A stretch of 64,000 bases of DNA from positions 4,090,001-4,154,000 of the forward strand of contig AP018172.1 of assembly GCA_002368175.1 (NCBI GenBank), written 5' to 3'. Position 1 is the first letter of the stretch; each line of letters begins with the position of its first letter. Origin of the DNA: Calothrix sp. NIES-2098. GTDB lineage: Bacteria > Cyanobacteriota > Cyanobacteriia > Cyanobacteriales > Nostocaceae. The notes beneath the pieces are model-generated. The model had not been told where the DNA came from, did no database searches, and worked only from the letters and a program-made list of their open reading frames with translations. The position numbers were made by a program, and so were the translations under genes. This document shows, piece by piece, positions 34,718 through 42,753 of this stretch.

Positions 34718-35725
34718 ATGGTAGTTTCTCCAGCAGTTTTCTCCTCATCAGAGCGTAGTAGTTCTGATGATGTAAGTATGACTTTTTGGCAGCAATGGCA
34801 ACAGTATCGAGATTATCTTTATCATTGCTGCGTCAAGTGGATGGGTGGAAACCCAACGGATGCTGAAGACGCGCTCAGTCAGGCGATGCTGAAAGCTTGG
34901 CAGAAGGCGCAAAAGTATGCGGGGGAAATTGCTAATTTTAAGGCATGGCTGACAACACTGACTCATAATCTCTGTGTGGATATTCATCGAGAACGCAGTC
35001 GGGGGGCGAATCAGCTTGAGGATATAAAAGTTTACCCATCTGGTGAGGGGCAAGGACTGGTTTACTTTGAGGATACGCCAGAGAGTGCAATGGAGACTGA
35101 CGAGAAAAGGATTGTGATTCGTCGTGCTATTGATAATTTACCGACAAGGCTGCGCGAGACGTTTATTCTGCACTTTTATCAAGAACTGTCACATCAAGAA
35201 ATAGTAGAACAGCAGGGAATTTCTTACCAGAATGTCTGTAAGCGCATCTCCCAGGCGCGGGCTATTCTGCGTGAGGAGTTGAAGGAATATTTTATCGGAG
35301 AGGAGGGGACTGGTACAGATTTATCGGTTCCAGCGACTGCAACAGAGTCTGAAATAGGGGAAATCTTCCAGGAGAATGCGGGTGTTGAAGCGGGAGCAGG
35401 CGAGACGGTGACTTTATCCGTTGTAGTGGAGGAAGTGGAGATTGTTGTGGATGAGGAGTCGATTGAGGTAGTGCGTGATGTGCCGCACTCGGAATCGGTG
35501 AAGGTTGCGGCGACTTCTGAAAGGAAGTTAGAAGTAAGGAGTGATGGTTGTCGGTGGGTTGAGGTGGCGCTGTTTGAATTGCTGCTACCACCGATTTTGG
35601 CGTTGGCACAACTGGTGGGGAAAGGGTGGGGAGGAGTTTTGCGATCGTCCCGCTCTCCTCCTCGGTATCATTTTCCCTATTTTCAATCCTTGGTCAACTA
35701 TCTAATAGATAGACCTCTTGCGTGA
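34718..35725 (+). CDS. ECF-like sigma-70 family factor with long C-terminal extension
   Basis: About 335 residues from the ATG at 34718; a TTG at 34691 would add nine. Region 2 is visible as GGNPTDAEDALSQAMLKAWQ and FKAWLTTLTHNLCVDIHRER. Region 4 is LPTRLRETFILHFYQELSHQ and ISYQNVCKRISQARAILREE. Regions 1 and 3 are absent, as in ECF factors. After region 4 there are about 130 extra residues: an acidic, Val/Glu-rich stretch, then a hydrophobic ALFELLLPPILALAQLVG and a basic end. The final codons overlap an antisense TPR relic, so the 3' end may be rearranged. No anti-sigma gene is adjacent. Confidence 0.82.
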   Translation: MVVSPAVFSSSERSSSDDVSMTFWQQWQQYRDYLYHCCVKWMGGNPTDAEDALSQAMLKAWQKAQKYAGEIANFKAWLTTLTHNLCVDIHRERSRGANQLEDIKVYPSGEGQGLVYFEDTPESAMETDEKRIVIRRAIDNLPTRLRETFILHFYQELSHQEIVEQQGISYQNVCKRISQARAILREELKEYFIGEEGTGTDLSVPATATESEIGEIFQENAGVEAGAGETVTLSVVVEEVEIVVDEESIEVVRDVPHSESVKVAATSERKLEVRSDGCRWVEVALFELLLPPILALAQLVGKGWGGVLRSSRSPPRYHFPYFQSLVNYLIDRPLA

Positions 35726-35887
35726 ATCATGAAGCATATGCCAGTTCCTGGTTCAGCAAGCCAGTAATCAGGTTCAAGCTGCAAAGCCTGACGATAAAAA
35801 AGACTGGCTTCGTTAATCTGACTTCGTGATCCTAGAATATCGCTAAGTGTTTGTGCGACCAAGAGTAATCTGGGTTTAGGGACTTAC
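35698..35887 (-). pseudogene. TPR-protein gene relic
   Basis: An open stretch on the minus strand encodes VAQTLSDILGSRSQINEASL and then FYRQALQLEPDYWLAEP, one clear TPR and part of another. An upstream stop and no start codon show it is a fragment. It overlaps the end of the sigma-factor gene by 28 bp. Confidence 0.65.
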
Positions 35888-36056
35888 AAATAAAAAAATA
35901 TTCTATCGCGTTAATGGCAGGGGAGCAGGGAGCAGCGGGGGAAAGTCGTTTTGAAGAGGTGAAATTGGATACTTTATTTTTTGGAGATCCCTAACTCTAA
36001 AAGTTCAGAGATTGTCTTCAGCATTCGTCTTAAGGTATGAAGACGAGAATTAAGAA
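35888..36056. other. Intergenic spacer before the deacetylase gene
   Basis: A short spacer with a GGGGAGCAGGGAGCAG-type simple repeat around 35921-35940, a common dispersed cyanobacterial sequence. It forms the rest of a roughly 330-bp stretch without an intact gene (35726-36056). Confidence 0.45.
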
Positions 36057-36062
36057 TTGAAC

Positions 36063-37163
36063 ATGACCTTTCCTAATTTTAAAGAAAAAAGGGAAATAGT
36101 CGATTCGAGTTTAATCGTAAAAAAGATGGAGAAAAACACAATGAAAGTAGCACTAACATTTGATGATGGTCCTAATAATACGGAGAGTAGGACTAACGAT
36201 GGTAAAAGAAATTGTGATGTTACAAATCACCTACTGGATGCGTTGAAACAAACAGGAGTAGTGGCGACCTTTTTTGTAGTGGGAAACAATGTAAAGAAAT
36301 GCGGTGATTGTATATCAAAGATGATCAAGGAGGGACATTTAGTGGGAAATCATACTCGGTCTCACTGGTCGGGCAATGGAAATGGTATGTATTCTCATAC
36401 TTCTCACGACGCTAGCGCAATACTAAGTGATATAGAAGGATGCAATAAAGATGTATATAAATTTGCCTTAGAAGGAGAATTGAAAAGGGAGTACACACCA
36501 AGATTTTTCCGCTGTCCGGAAGGAAAATACGGTAAGGAGATAGAAGAGGCATGTAAGAAAACAGGCATGGTCAATGTCGGAAAATACGATCTATTCGCAA
36601 AAGAACCTTATCACGTAGGATGGAGTAGTGATGATAATAGTTGGAAGTCGGAAATTACTGCTGAACAGATACAAAACTTGGTAACAGGCACTTTAAGGGA
36701 TGCTGGTGACAAAGATCTGGTAATATTATCACACGATCATTATGCAAATCATAGTCAAGCATGGACAGCCGAATTCATCAGAAAAATCAAAAATGATTAT
36801 AATATTCAGTTTGTCAGAATAGATGAATTAGTAGGTAAGAGAGACAATCTGGAAGCAGGTGAATATTTACTGCCAGGACAGGCAATCGAATCATTGGACG
36901 GAAAATACAGATTGGTATTTCAGCGCGACACAAATCTAGTTTTATACTTGGAGGGAGGTGCGAGCGCGAATGCAAAGTGGGCAACTGGCCAGATCGGAGG
37001 AGTTGGAGAAAAAGCGACTTTGACAGATCAGGGTGAAATCGAGATAAGTAATAAGAGTGGGCTTTTAAAGAAATTTTCCTTTCCTCATGAAGGAGGCGAA
37101 TGGAAGGCAGGAAGTAGACTGGTAGTGGACAATAATGGAAAATTCAAATATCAGACATTATAG
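36063..37163 (+). CDS. NodB polysaccharide deacetylase fused to bulb-type lectin domain
   Basis: About 366 residues from the ATG at 36063. A second candidate ATG at 36141 sits just before the domain. The NodB fold shows motif 1 LTFDDGP, metal-binding NHTRSH and the FFRCPEGKYG groove motif; these enzymes remove N-acetyl groups from chitin-like or peptidoglycan sugars using a metal ion. The last 100 residues (LLPGQAIESLDGKYRLVFQR, DTNLVLYLEGG) contain QRDTNLVLY, the mannose-binding QxDxNxVxY motif of B-lectins. No signal peptide is visible. Arginine is often AGA/AGG and no HIP1 octamer occurs in the gene, unlike its surroundings, which suggests horizontal acquisition. Confidence 0.85.
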   Translation: MTFPNFKEKREIVDSSLIVKKMEKNTMKVALTFDDGPNNTESRTNDGKRNCDVTNHLLDALKQTGVVATFFVVGNNVKKCGDCISKMIKEGHLVGNHTRSHWSGNGNGMYSHTSHDASAILSDIEGCNKDVYKFALEGELKREYTPRFFRCPEGKYGKEIEEACKKTGMVNVGKYDLFAKEPYHVGWSSDDNSWKSEITAEQIQNLVTGTLRDAGDKDLVILSHDHYANHSQAWTAEFIRKIKNDYNIQFVRIDELVGKRDNLEAGEYLLPGQAIESLDGKYRLVFQRDTNLVLYLEGGASANAKWATGQIGGVGEKATLTDQGEIEISNKSGLLKKFSFPHEGGEWKAGSRLVVDNNGKFKYQTL

Positions 37164-37239
37164 AAAACCACTCTTTTTTGTTGACATTTTAAGTTTCATA
37201 GCAGAGCAATTGCTTTTTAATTGAAAACGGCTTGGTGAT

Positions 37240-37560
37240 TCTTATTTGTGAAAGGCGATCGCCCATCTTTCACCAAAGCGCGATCGCTTTTTGTGGAGAG
37301 ACGGGCAATTATCGCTTTGGGAAATTTGGGAGGGAAATCGCCCATCTCTCATCAAAGCCATTAATACACGAGCGAGATCGCCCCAGCACACAAAACTATC
37401 GTGATCGCCCATCTTCCATCAAAGCCCTTAATACACCAGAGCGATCGTTCTAGCACACAAAACTATTGCTTACGCCCATTTTTCATCAAAGCCATTTTCA
37501 CGCCTCGCGCGATCGCAACTTTCTCACCCAACAACTGCGATCGCCTCTTTCATACTTATG
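37240..37560. repeat. HIP1-rich imperfect tandem repeats
   Basis: Four imperfect units about 66-75 bp apart share CGCCCATC, TCATCAAAGCC and AGCGCGATCG-like blocks, with AGCACACAAAACTAT in units 2 and 3. A fifth, detached unit lies at about 39570-39640. It lacks the exact repeat-spacer alternation of a CRISPR array. This is the only content of the 400-bp gap 37164-37563. Confidence 0.8.
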
Positions 37561-37563
37561 CTT

Positions 37564-37911
37564 TTAGCCCACTGCATAGTCACTCATCTCCCGAATGAAA
37601 GGAGGATGAAAACCTAGCACAATATCTTGTTTTGGTACGCCCAAAGCGACTAAATCTGTTGCGATATCATGCTCCGTTGAATTGTAAAAAATCCAGATTT
37701 TCTCATTACGGATATCAAGATGTATTACACAATCATGCACCCAGCGCTTATGCTGCCAACCTAGATGCACAATTTGATAGTGATTTCGCTGCGTATCAAA
37801 GATAGTTTCAACCTCAATTTCACCGTAAGCTGGCTTAACTTCTGCATAACCCATCAACAATTGCTGCACTATTTGCTGATAGTTAGTTAATTTATCCGTC
37901 ACTCCTTCCAT
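37564..37911 (-). CDS. xisI: XisI-family protein (orphan)
   Basis: A 115-residue protein of the XisI family: KLTNYQQIVQQLLMGYAEVK, then FDTQRNHYQIVHLGWQHKRW, VHDCVIHLDIRNEKIWI and IREMSDYAVG at the end. XisI, with XisH, controls excision of the Anabaena fdxN element by XisF; many cyanobacteria carry extra xisH-xisI pairs of unknown role. No XisH gene is adjacent here, which is unusual. An XisF-like recombinase is 13 kb away, so a functional link is possible but not shown. Confidence 0.9.
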   Translation of the reverse strand: MEGVTDKLTNYQQIVQQLLMGYAEVKPAYGEIEVETIFDTQRNHYQIVHLGWQHKRWVHDCVIHLDIRNEKIWIFYNSTEHDIATDLVALGVPKQDIVLGFHPPFIREMSDYAVG

Positions 37912-38193
37912 AGTGAAATTTGCTCCAATTCAATATTGTAAACAATTATTTTTACGGCATTTTCTTGCAGCATTGAGGCGGGAAAATCAAGTTGAAAGAA
38001 AACAGACGATTCAATCTAAAAGTGCAATTCCAACCTACCACACCAAGTAAAAGAGCGATCGCGTAGGTGTTGAAACCTAAGAGCAGGTAAAGCAACAGGC
38101 GTAAGCGGTGAGGAACGCCGCCTCCAACTAAAACAGTAGCAGGCTGTCATTGAGTCTGGTTCTGGGAGAATGCGATCTCTCCTCATATTGAAT
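37912..38193. other. Spacer between XisI and protease genes
   Basis: 280 bp with HIP1-like sites near 38055. No xisH or other gene is seen. Confidence 0.45.
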
Positions 38194-38574
38194 TTATGAA
38201 ATCGAGGGTGGGATTTGTTCTAATGAAACTAAACCATTGTCTTCAAAATCAATCTCCAGATGATATCCTTCCATCAAAGCCGTTCCCAGTAAAGGTTTAA
38301 ACCCAGATGCTAAAATAGGGACTACTTTTTCTCGATTGTCCCAAACAATTGTTGCTAAATGTATAGATAAAAACGCCTCCCTACCATCGGCTAATCTAGC
38401 AAGCGTAGTGGAATATAACGGCAGATTCATCGCACTGACTGCTTGTGGTGGTAAAGTAAGATGGTCGTTGAATCCAGTATCAATAATAAAATCAATAGAA
38501 AAATCTGGTTGTGTCGGTAAACGAAAAATTACTCGTACAATCGCTTTGCCGTCAATCAATCTCCCATCAATCAT
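38194..38574 (-). CDS. Clan AA (retropepsin-like) aspartic protease
   Basis: A 126-residue protein. The active-site segment is FIIDTGFNDHLTLP (DTG motif with hydrophobic flanks), followed by the flap-like region LYSTTLARLADGREAFL and the second hydrophobic motif PILASGFKPLLGTALMEGY. Single-domain clan AA proteases act as homodimers like retropepsins. The start overlaps the stop of the upstream partner gene by the ATGA at 38571-38574, so the two are translated together. Such two-gene units are common in cyanobacteria and may be toxin-antitoxin-like; that is inference. Confidence 0.8.
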   Translation of the reverse strand: MIDGRLIDGKAIVRVIFRLPTQPDFSIDFIIDTGFNDHLTLPPQAVSAMNLPLYSTTLARLADGREAFLSIHLATIVWDNREKVVPILASGFKPLLGTALMEGYHLEIDFEDNGLVSLEQIPPSIS

Positions 38575-38843
38575 TTGACAGTACGCTCTATCGCTCCTCC
38601 AAAGCTGACAGCAACATCATAACCAATCCGCATTGTAAATAATCTGGCATTTGGTTTCTTTTGCTTTAACTTTAATGCTGTTTCTACACCAGTTTTATCA
38701 ATTCCGTATTCGCCTGTTTCCGCATCAATTACTATCATCTTGCCAATGTTATCATCACACTCCACTTGCTGACGAATGCCATTTTCGTAAAAGTGTTTAG
38801 CTCTTTGGGCAACTTCTTCTACAGTCCAAAAAATAGCCTGCAT
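38571..38843 (-). CDS. Small partner protein of the aspartic protease
   Basis: About 90 residues from the ATG at 38843; the longer frame from 38912 starts inside a transposon target and is unlikely. The sequence MQAIFWTVEEVAQRAKHFYE, then IVIDAETGEYGIDKTGVETA and RLFTMRIGYDVAVSFGG, looks like a small antitoxin-like alpha-beta protein that I cannot name. It is translationally coupled to the protease. A frame reading into it from the split gene at 39408-39510 exists across the transposon, so its upstream region has been disturbed. Confidence 0.65.
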   Translation of the reverse strand: MQAIFWTVEEVAQRAKHFYENGIRQQVECDDNIGKMIVIDAETGEYGIDKTGVETALKLKQKKPNARLFTMRIGYDVAVSFGGAIERTVK

Positions 38844-38917
38844 GATAATTACACCTGCTTTGTGCTGTTTAATTATTTTAGCCGAGTCGGTAGGCAGCTT
38901 TTCTGTGAGCAAATAAC

Positions 38918-39396
38918 GAATGGCACTAAGAAAAGCTATAAGCTATGCTGCATAAGTATTACAAGTATTAATGCGTTAATAGCAGTGGACGCTTGGCTGC
39001 GTAGGCGTAGCCAGCAGTAGGCATCGCTATTTTTTGTAAAAGAAATTCATGTTTATTTACTAGCTTACAATCTCCTTCGTAGCTTAATGTGGGATGCCGG
39101 GACTACTTACAATACTCCTCCCTTACGTTTATCCCTGCAAGGTACTCGTCACCATTTAATTAATTTTATTCCCAAATTATTAGCAGCAACTTCAACAAAA
39201 CGCCTTCGCATTTATCGCACTTTACTTAAAGTTATTGCTCACAAGGGCGTTCTGGAACGCCCAGGTCGTAGTGAACCACGAGTCCGTAAACGTCGCCCCA
39301 AAATTTACCCCTTGATGACAAAACCCCAGCATGAATTACGCAAGCAATTGCAAACGGCTTAAACCACAAGCGTTTCGGCTTTTCTTAGCGCCATTC
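38918..39396. mobile_element. Deletion derivative of an IS4-type element with exact 11-bp target duplication
   Basis: Terminal repeats are GAATGGCACTAAGAAAAGC on the left and the complement of GAATGGCGCTAAGAAAAGC on the right. Both flanks carry GAGCAAATAAC (38907-38917 and 39397-39407), an 11-bp target duplication. The 479-bp interior keeps only the last part of a transposase gene. Confidence 0.93.
39036..39362 (+). pseudogene. Transposase C-terminal fragment (IS4-type)
   Basis: The frame from about 39036 reads KEIHVYLLAYNLLRSLMWDA and later RLSLQGTRHHLINFIP, ERPGRSEPRVRKRRPKIYPL. This is the end of a common cyanobacterial IS4-type transposase. The catalytic part is missing. Confidence 0.9.
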
Positions 39397-39407
39397 GAGC
39401 AAATAAC

Positions 39408-39510
39408 TCTGGTTGACTGGAGAAATCTCCGGTAGAAAGCGATCGCCTTCAACAATCATCAGTTGAAAATCTTCTACAGCTTTACTTAGAGTAAATTTAC
39501 TATAAGACAT
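39408..39510 (-). pseudogene. 5' part of a gene interrupted by the IS relic
   Basis: An ATG at 39510 opens MSYSKFTLSKAVEDFQLMIV and continues through EISPVNQSYLL to the target site. Removing the IS and one target copy leaves the frame open into LTEKLPTDSAK at 38909 and on into the protease-partner frame. The start resembles a cyanobacterial family of unknown function. Confidence 0.6.
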
Positions 39511-39784
39511 AAAAGTTTTCCCAATCTGGTTTTCAAGTTAGCGCGATCGCTCTTTGGGAAAAGTAGAGCCATCGCTTCTCATCTTGTATCAAAGCCATTT
39601 TAACCACAGCGCGATCGCCCTTAATCTTTTATTAAAGCTATTTTACCAAAGTGCGAGTTCATTTACGTCCATTGTTCGCTCCTTTTTTTGTGGGTTTTGG
39701 GTTGTTGGTTTGCTGTTTTAGCTGGCATATAGATTCCTAACGCCTACTTGTAGAGCCAATAATTTACTCCTCACAAACAATACC
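39511..39784. other. Spacer with a detached HIP1-rich repeat unit
   Basis: 39540-39640 repeats the block found at 37240-37560 (GTATCAAAGCCATTTTAACC and AGCGCGATCGCCC). No gene is seen. Confidence 0.6.
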
Positions 39785-40375
39785 TTAGTCAATTGACGAG
39801 GGTTCAACGGCTGTAGAAACATTGTGAATACGACCAAGAGAGGTAAGCTTGGCAAAAATCTGGGCTAATAAAATAGGCTCAGGCTGTTCGGGAAGCATTT
39901 TTAACATTTCACGAACATATCGAAAACCACGACAGTAAGCCTTAAGATCAACAATGCCAAAACCTGGATTATCTTGACGGAACTGAGCTAGAAGATAATG
40001 GGACAAATTGACCATGAAAAAAGAAAGATTAGCAGCGTTAGTCACCGCAGTTTGTCCGAGATTCATAAAATCTTCCAATCCCCAAAATTGTTTGGCATCT
40101 CGAAAATTAAATTCGATTTGGAAACGCAGTTTGTAATAGTCGATGATCTTCTCATATGACAAAGTTAGGTCACTAGAAAATAGAATTACGTGACTGCGTG
40201 CATTAGTTTTGAGATTGGTTTTCACCAAAATTACTATATTCAGTGGCTAGGCAAATTCTTTGTGCAGTAAAGTAGCTTGATAAGTATGAGTTTGGATATC
40301 TTCTTCAATACTACTTTGACGCAAATATTCATCAGAAATATGACACCAGTCTAGCTTATCCCCGTATTTATGCTC
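39785..40375 (-). pseudogene. Decayed IS4-family transposase
   Basis: The last 147 codons are open and include YYKLRFQIEFNFRDAKQ, the Y-R-E-K signature. Upstream, an in-frame TAG (HKEFA then stop) separates it from KYGDKLDWCHISDEYLRQSS. The N-terminal half is missing. It is related to the intact IS4 transposase at 19811-21007. Confidence 0.88.
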
Positions 40376-40443
40376 CTAGTATGAAGTTTTTATTCAGGTT
40401 ATGACAGTAAATATCGGTACAAGTTCATGCTGCTTTGTTTACC
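40373..40443. repeat. Direct repeat copy A, end of desaturase gene and 3' flank
   Basis: About 70 bp matching 48162-48233 with around seven differences. It covers the codons for VNKAA, the stop and the following spacer. Confidence 0.88.
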
Positions 40444-41462
40444 GAGCGGTATTCAATAAAGCTTGACACGATACTGGGAGCACCATTTGCGGGAAAAAAT
40501 ATTCCTCCCGTTTGGCTGTTGTGCCGAAGGTACTTAGCATCAGTAAGAAGAATGAGGTGTGCCTTCGGTAGATTCCAGAACGGTATAGAGGGCAGTAAAT
40601 GATGGACTAAGTGAAAGTTCTCGCGGTGCATACTGGTAAAGAATGCTTCATACCAGGGGCTAAAACGATTCCTTGTCATGTATAAATCAACGGTGCTGTT
40701 TCCCACCAATGGGTAGTGTTCGCCCAGTTCGATGAACCATCCTAAAACTTGAAACACGGTGATGTAGGGAACTAACCAGAATAAGATTAGTTTGTCCCAA
40801 AATCCCAACCAGATAGATGCATCAATAAGGATGAGTAAATAGGCGAACATGATGAAACTTTCTTGACGGTTGCCTTCTTTGGAGAAGAGTCTATGCTTAA
40901 CTACATAGACCAAGTAACGCGGTACTTTTAACAGCAGCAGGGGCTGGATAATATGCTTCAGGAGAAAGTCTCTAGGGCTAAGTGGCTCGTACAGTCCTGC
41001 TTCTAGATAAAGCCTAAAATCGGGGTCTACTTCAGGGTTGCCCAAGTATCTGTGATGCAAGAAGCAGTGGGACTTCTTATAGACAATCATCTGCTGGAAA
41101 ATCAGGTAGCCGGAGCAGAATGTACCGAGTACCCAGTTCAACGATTTGTTTTTAGCTAGTATTCCATGAGCGCTCTCATGCATTAGGGTGGCTAAAGCTC
41201 GTTGGCGAGATCCAATTAGCAGAAGCGTTACTGGGTAGAAAAACCATGTGAGATGACAAGTAATCAGGATACTGGTAAGGATGATGAAATAGTCTTCAAA
41301 CAAGGCTAGTAGACCATGCCAATTATCTAGTTTAGTTAGGTCTCTTATCTGGCTGGTAATCTCTTGAGAAAATTTATAGTGCTCATACTTTTCTTTCACA
41401 ATATTGCTACCATAAATAAATGCTATTTTTGATGACTCTGTGGGAGGAACTGAAACTATCAT
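40425..41462 (-). CDS. Fatty-acid-desaturase-type membrane di-iron enzyme
   Basis: About 345 residues from the ATG at 41462; a TTG two codons earlier is less likely. Three histidine boxes are intact: HESAHG, HCFLHHRYLG and HLVHHLLP. The hydrophobic segments ILTSILITCHLTWFFYPVTL and FAYLLILIDASIWLGFW suggest four membrane passes. Enzymes of this superfamily desaturate or hydroxylate alkyl chains with a di-iron centre and O2. As the last gene of the ATP-grasp cluster, it probably modifies an acyl or amino-acid side chain of the product. Its final VNKAA codons and 3' flank duplicate those of the ATP-grasp gene ending at 48215. Confidence 0.82.
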   Translation of the reverse strand: MIVSVPPTESSKIAFIYGSNIVKEKYEHYKFSQEITSQIRDLTKLDNWHGLLALFEDYFIILTSILITCHLTWFFYPVTLLLIGSRQRALATLMHESAHGILAKNKSLNWVLGTFCSGYLIFQQMIVYKKSHCFLHHRYLGNPEVDPDFRLYLEAGLYEPLSPRDFLLKHIIQPLLLLKVPRYLVYVVKHRLFSKEGNRQESFIMFAYLLILIDASIWLGFWDKLILFWLVPYITVFQVLGWFIELGEHYPLVGNSTVDLYMTRNRFSPWYEAFFTSMHRENFHLVHHLLPSIPFWNLPKAHLILLTDAKYLRHNSQTGGIFFPANGAPSIVSSFIEYRSVNKAA

Positions 41463-41616
41463 TGGCAAAGGTTCTCAAAAAATGAGCAAAGGAACTTGAT
41501 GCCCATCAGAGTGGTAATTAATAGATATAGATAGGCAAAAGACCTAATTAATATGATTCAAAAATGGAAAGCTTTGAACTGTTGCAACTAAAAATATTAC
41601 AAATACAATTGAGCGC

Positions 41617-42747
41617 TTAAGATTGACTTGGTGAATAGTCTCTTAAAATTCGTGAAAAAGCATTCAAAGCTGTAGTAAGTAGCTCGGGATTAACTCCGAA
41701 ACTAATCCTAAAGAAACCTGGCATATCAAAAGCCTCCCCTGGAAGAACTAATACCCCAGTTTCTTCTACTAATTTTTGAGCAAATAGGTCACTTTTAAGG
41801 GATTTATCCTTGAAAAAGGGAAATGCTACCGTTCCGGCATCTGGCTTAACCCAACCTATCACATCACTATGTTGCTCAACAAAATTACTGAACTGAACCA
41901 AATTCTGTGAAATCCACCCCTTATATTTAGGAAGAATTTGCTTCCAGTTGAGCAGGGCAGATTTGGCAAGAAAATCATTGATGGGGCAAACTGTATGAGT
42001 GGTATAATCTTTAAAATTATGGCAAGCGTCTATTACCTCTTTTGAGCCAATCAACCATCCGATTCGTAAACCAATACAGCCGAAGCACTTTCCAGGAGAA
42101 CCCAGCGAAACTACGTTGGGCGCTCTACCATACAAAGAGGGTAAAATATCGATATTGTTAGTGTGTGAAAGGAAGCGATAATGCTCGTCAGAAAGGATTT
42201 GGGCGTTGTGCTTTTGGGCTAGCTCTAATACGGCTTTGATTTCCTCGTCAGAGTATACTACTCCAGTAGGATTGTGAGGGCTATTGAGTACAATAACTTC
42301 GGTTTTGTCATCGACTAATTTTGATAAGTCCTCTAGATTCAGTCTAAAGTTGTTTTCTGGTCGCAGTTGTAAATAGCGAACCTCATAGCCAAGAAAACTG
42401 GGGACTTCATGCAAGATGTGGAACGCTGGTACGGGAACTACTACATTAGCTCCTGGCTGATAGCGAACATGAAAATAAATCAAGATGGCTTCGGTTGTTC
42501 CAGATGTGACCAAAATTGAGTCAGGAGTTACACCCTCATAAAAAGAGGCGATCGCTTTTCTTAATCCTAAAGAACCGTAGGTGTCGTTATTTTCCAAACT
42601 AAGCTGGTATAACTCTTCTACAGAACACCCCGTCAGACTGATTAGCTCCCCGACGGATAGATTCGTGACACCACTTTCCCCAAGATTGTAGGGAGCATTT
42701 TGATACTTAAACAACCAGGTTTCCAATAAAGATGGTACTATTTTCAT
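41617..42747 (-). CDS. PLP-dependent class I/II aminotransferase, capreomycidine-synthase-like
   Basis: A 376-residue fold-type I PLP enzyme. The PLP lysine is in SLGSPGKCFGCIGLRIGW; other anchors are VTSGTTEAI, LNSPHNPTG and SDEHYRFL. The N-terminus (LLETWLFKYQNAPYNLGESG, then SVGELISLTG) reminds me of capreomycidine synthase (VioD), which cyclises a hydroxyarginine; this likeness is from memory and could equally be general family similarity. It begins 6 bp after the stop of the ATP-grasp gene at 42754, so it is translationally linked to it. It likely makes or alters a non-standard amino acid for ligation. Confidence 0.8.
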   Translation of the reverse strand: MKIVPSLLETWLFKYQNAPYNLGESGVTNLSVGELISLTGCSVEELYQLSLENNDTYGSLGLRKAIASFYEGVTPDSILVTSGTTEAILIYFHVRYQPGANVVVPVPAFHILHEVPSFLGYEVRYLQLRPENNFRLNLEDLSKLVDDKTEVIVLNSPHNPTGVVYSDEEIKAVLELAQKHNAQILSDEHYRFLSHTNNIDILPSLYGRAPNVVSLGSPGKCFGCIGLRIGWLIGSKEVIDACHNFKDYTTHTVCPINDFLAKSALLNWKQILPKYKGWISQNLVQFSNFVEQHSDVIGWVKPDAGTVAFPFFKDKSLKSDLFAQKLVEETGVLVLPGEAFDMPGFFRISFGVNPELLTTALNAFSRILRDYSPSQS

Positions 42748-42753
42748 TCCAAT

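Noticed and set aside
37240..37560. CRISPR array
   Set aside because: Units are imperfect, share several blocks including HIP1 sites, and lack constant repeats alternating with unique spacers. No cas genes are in the window.
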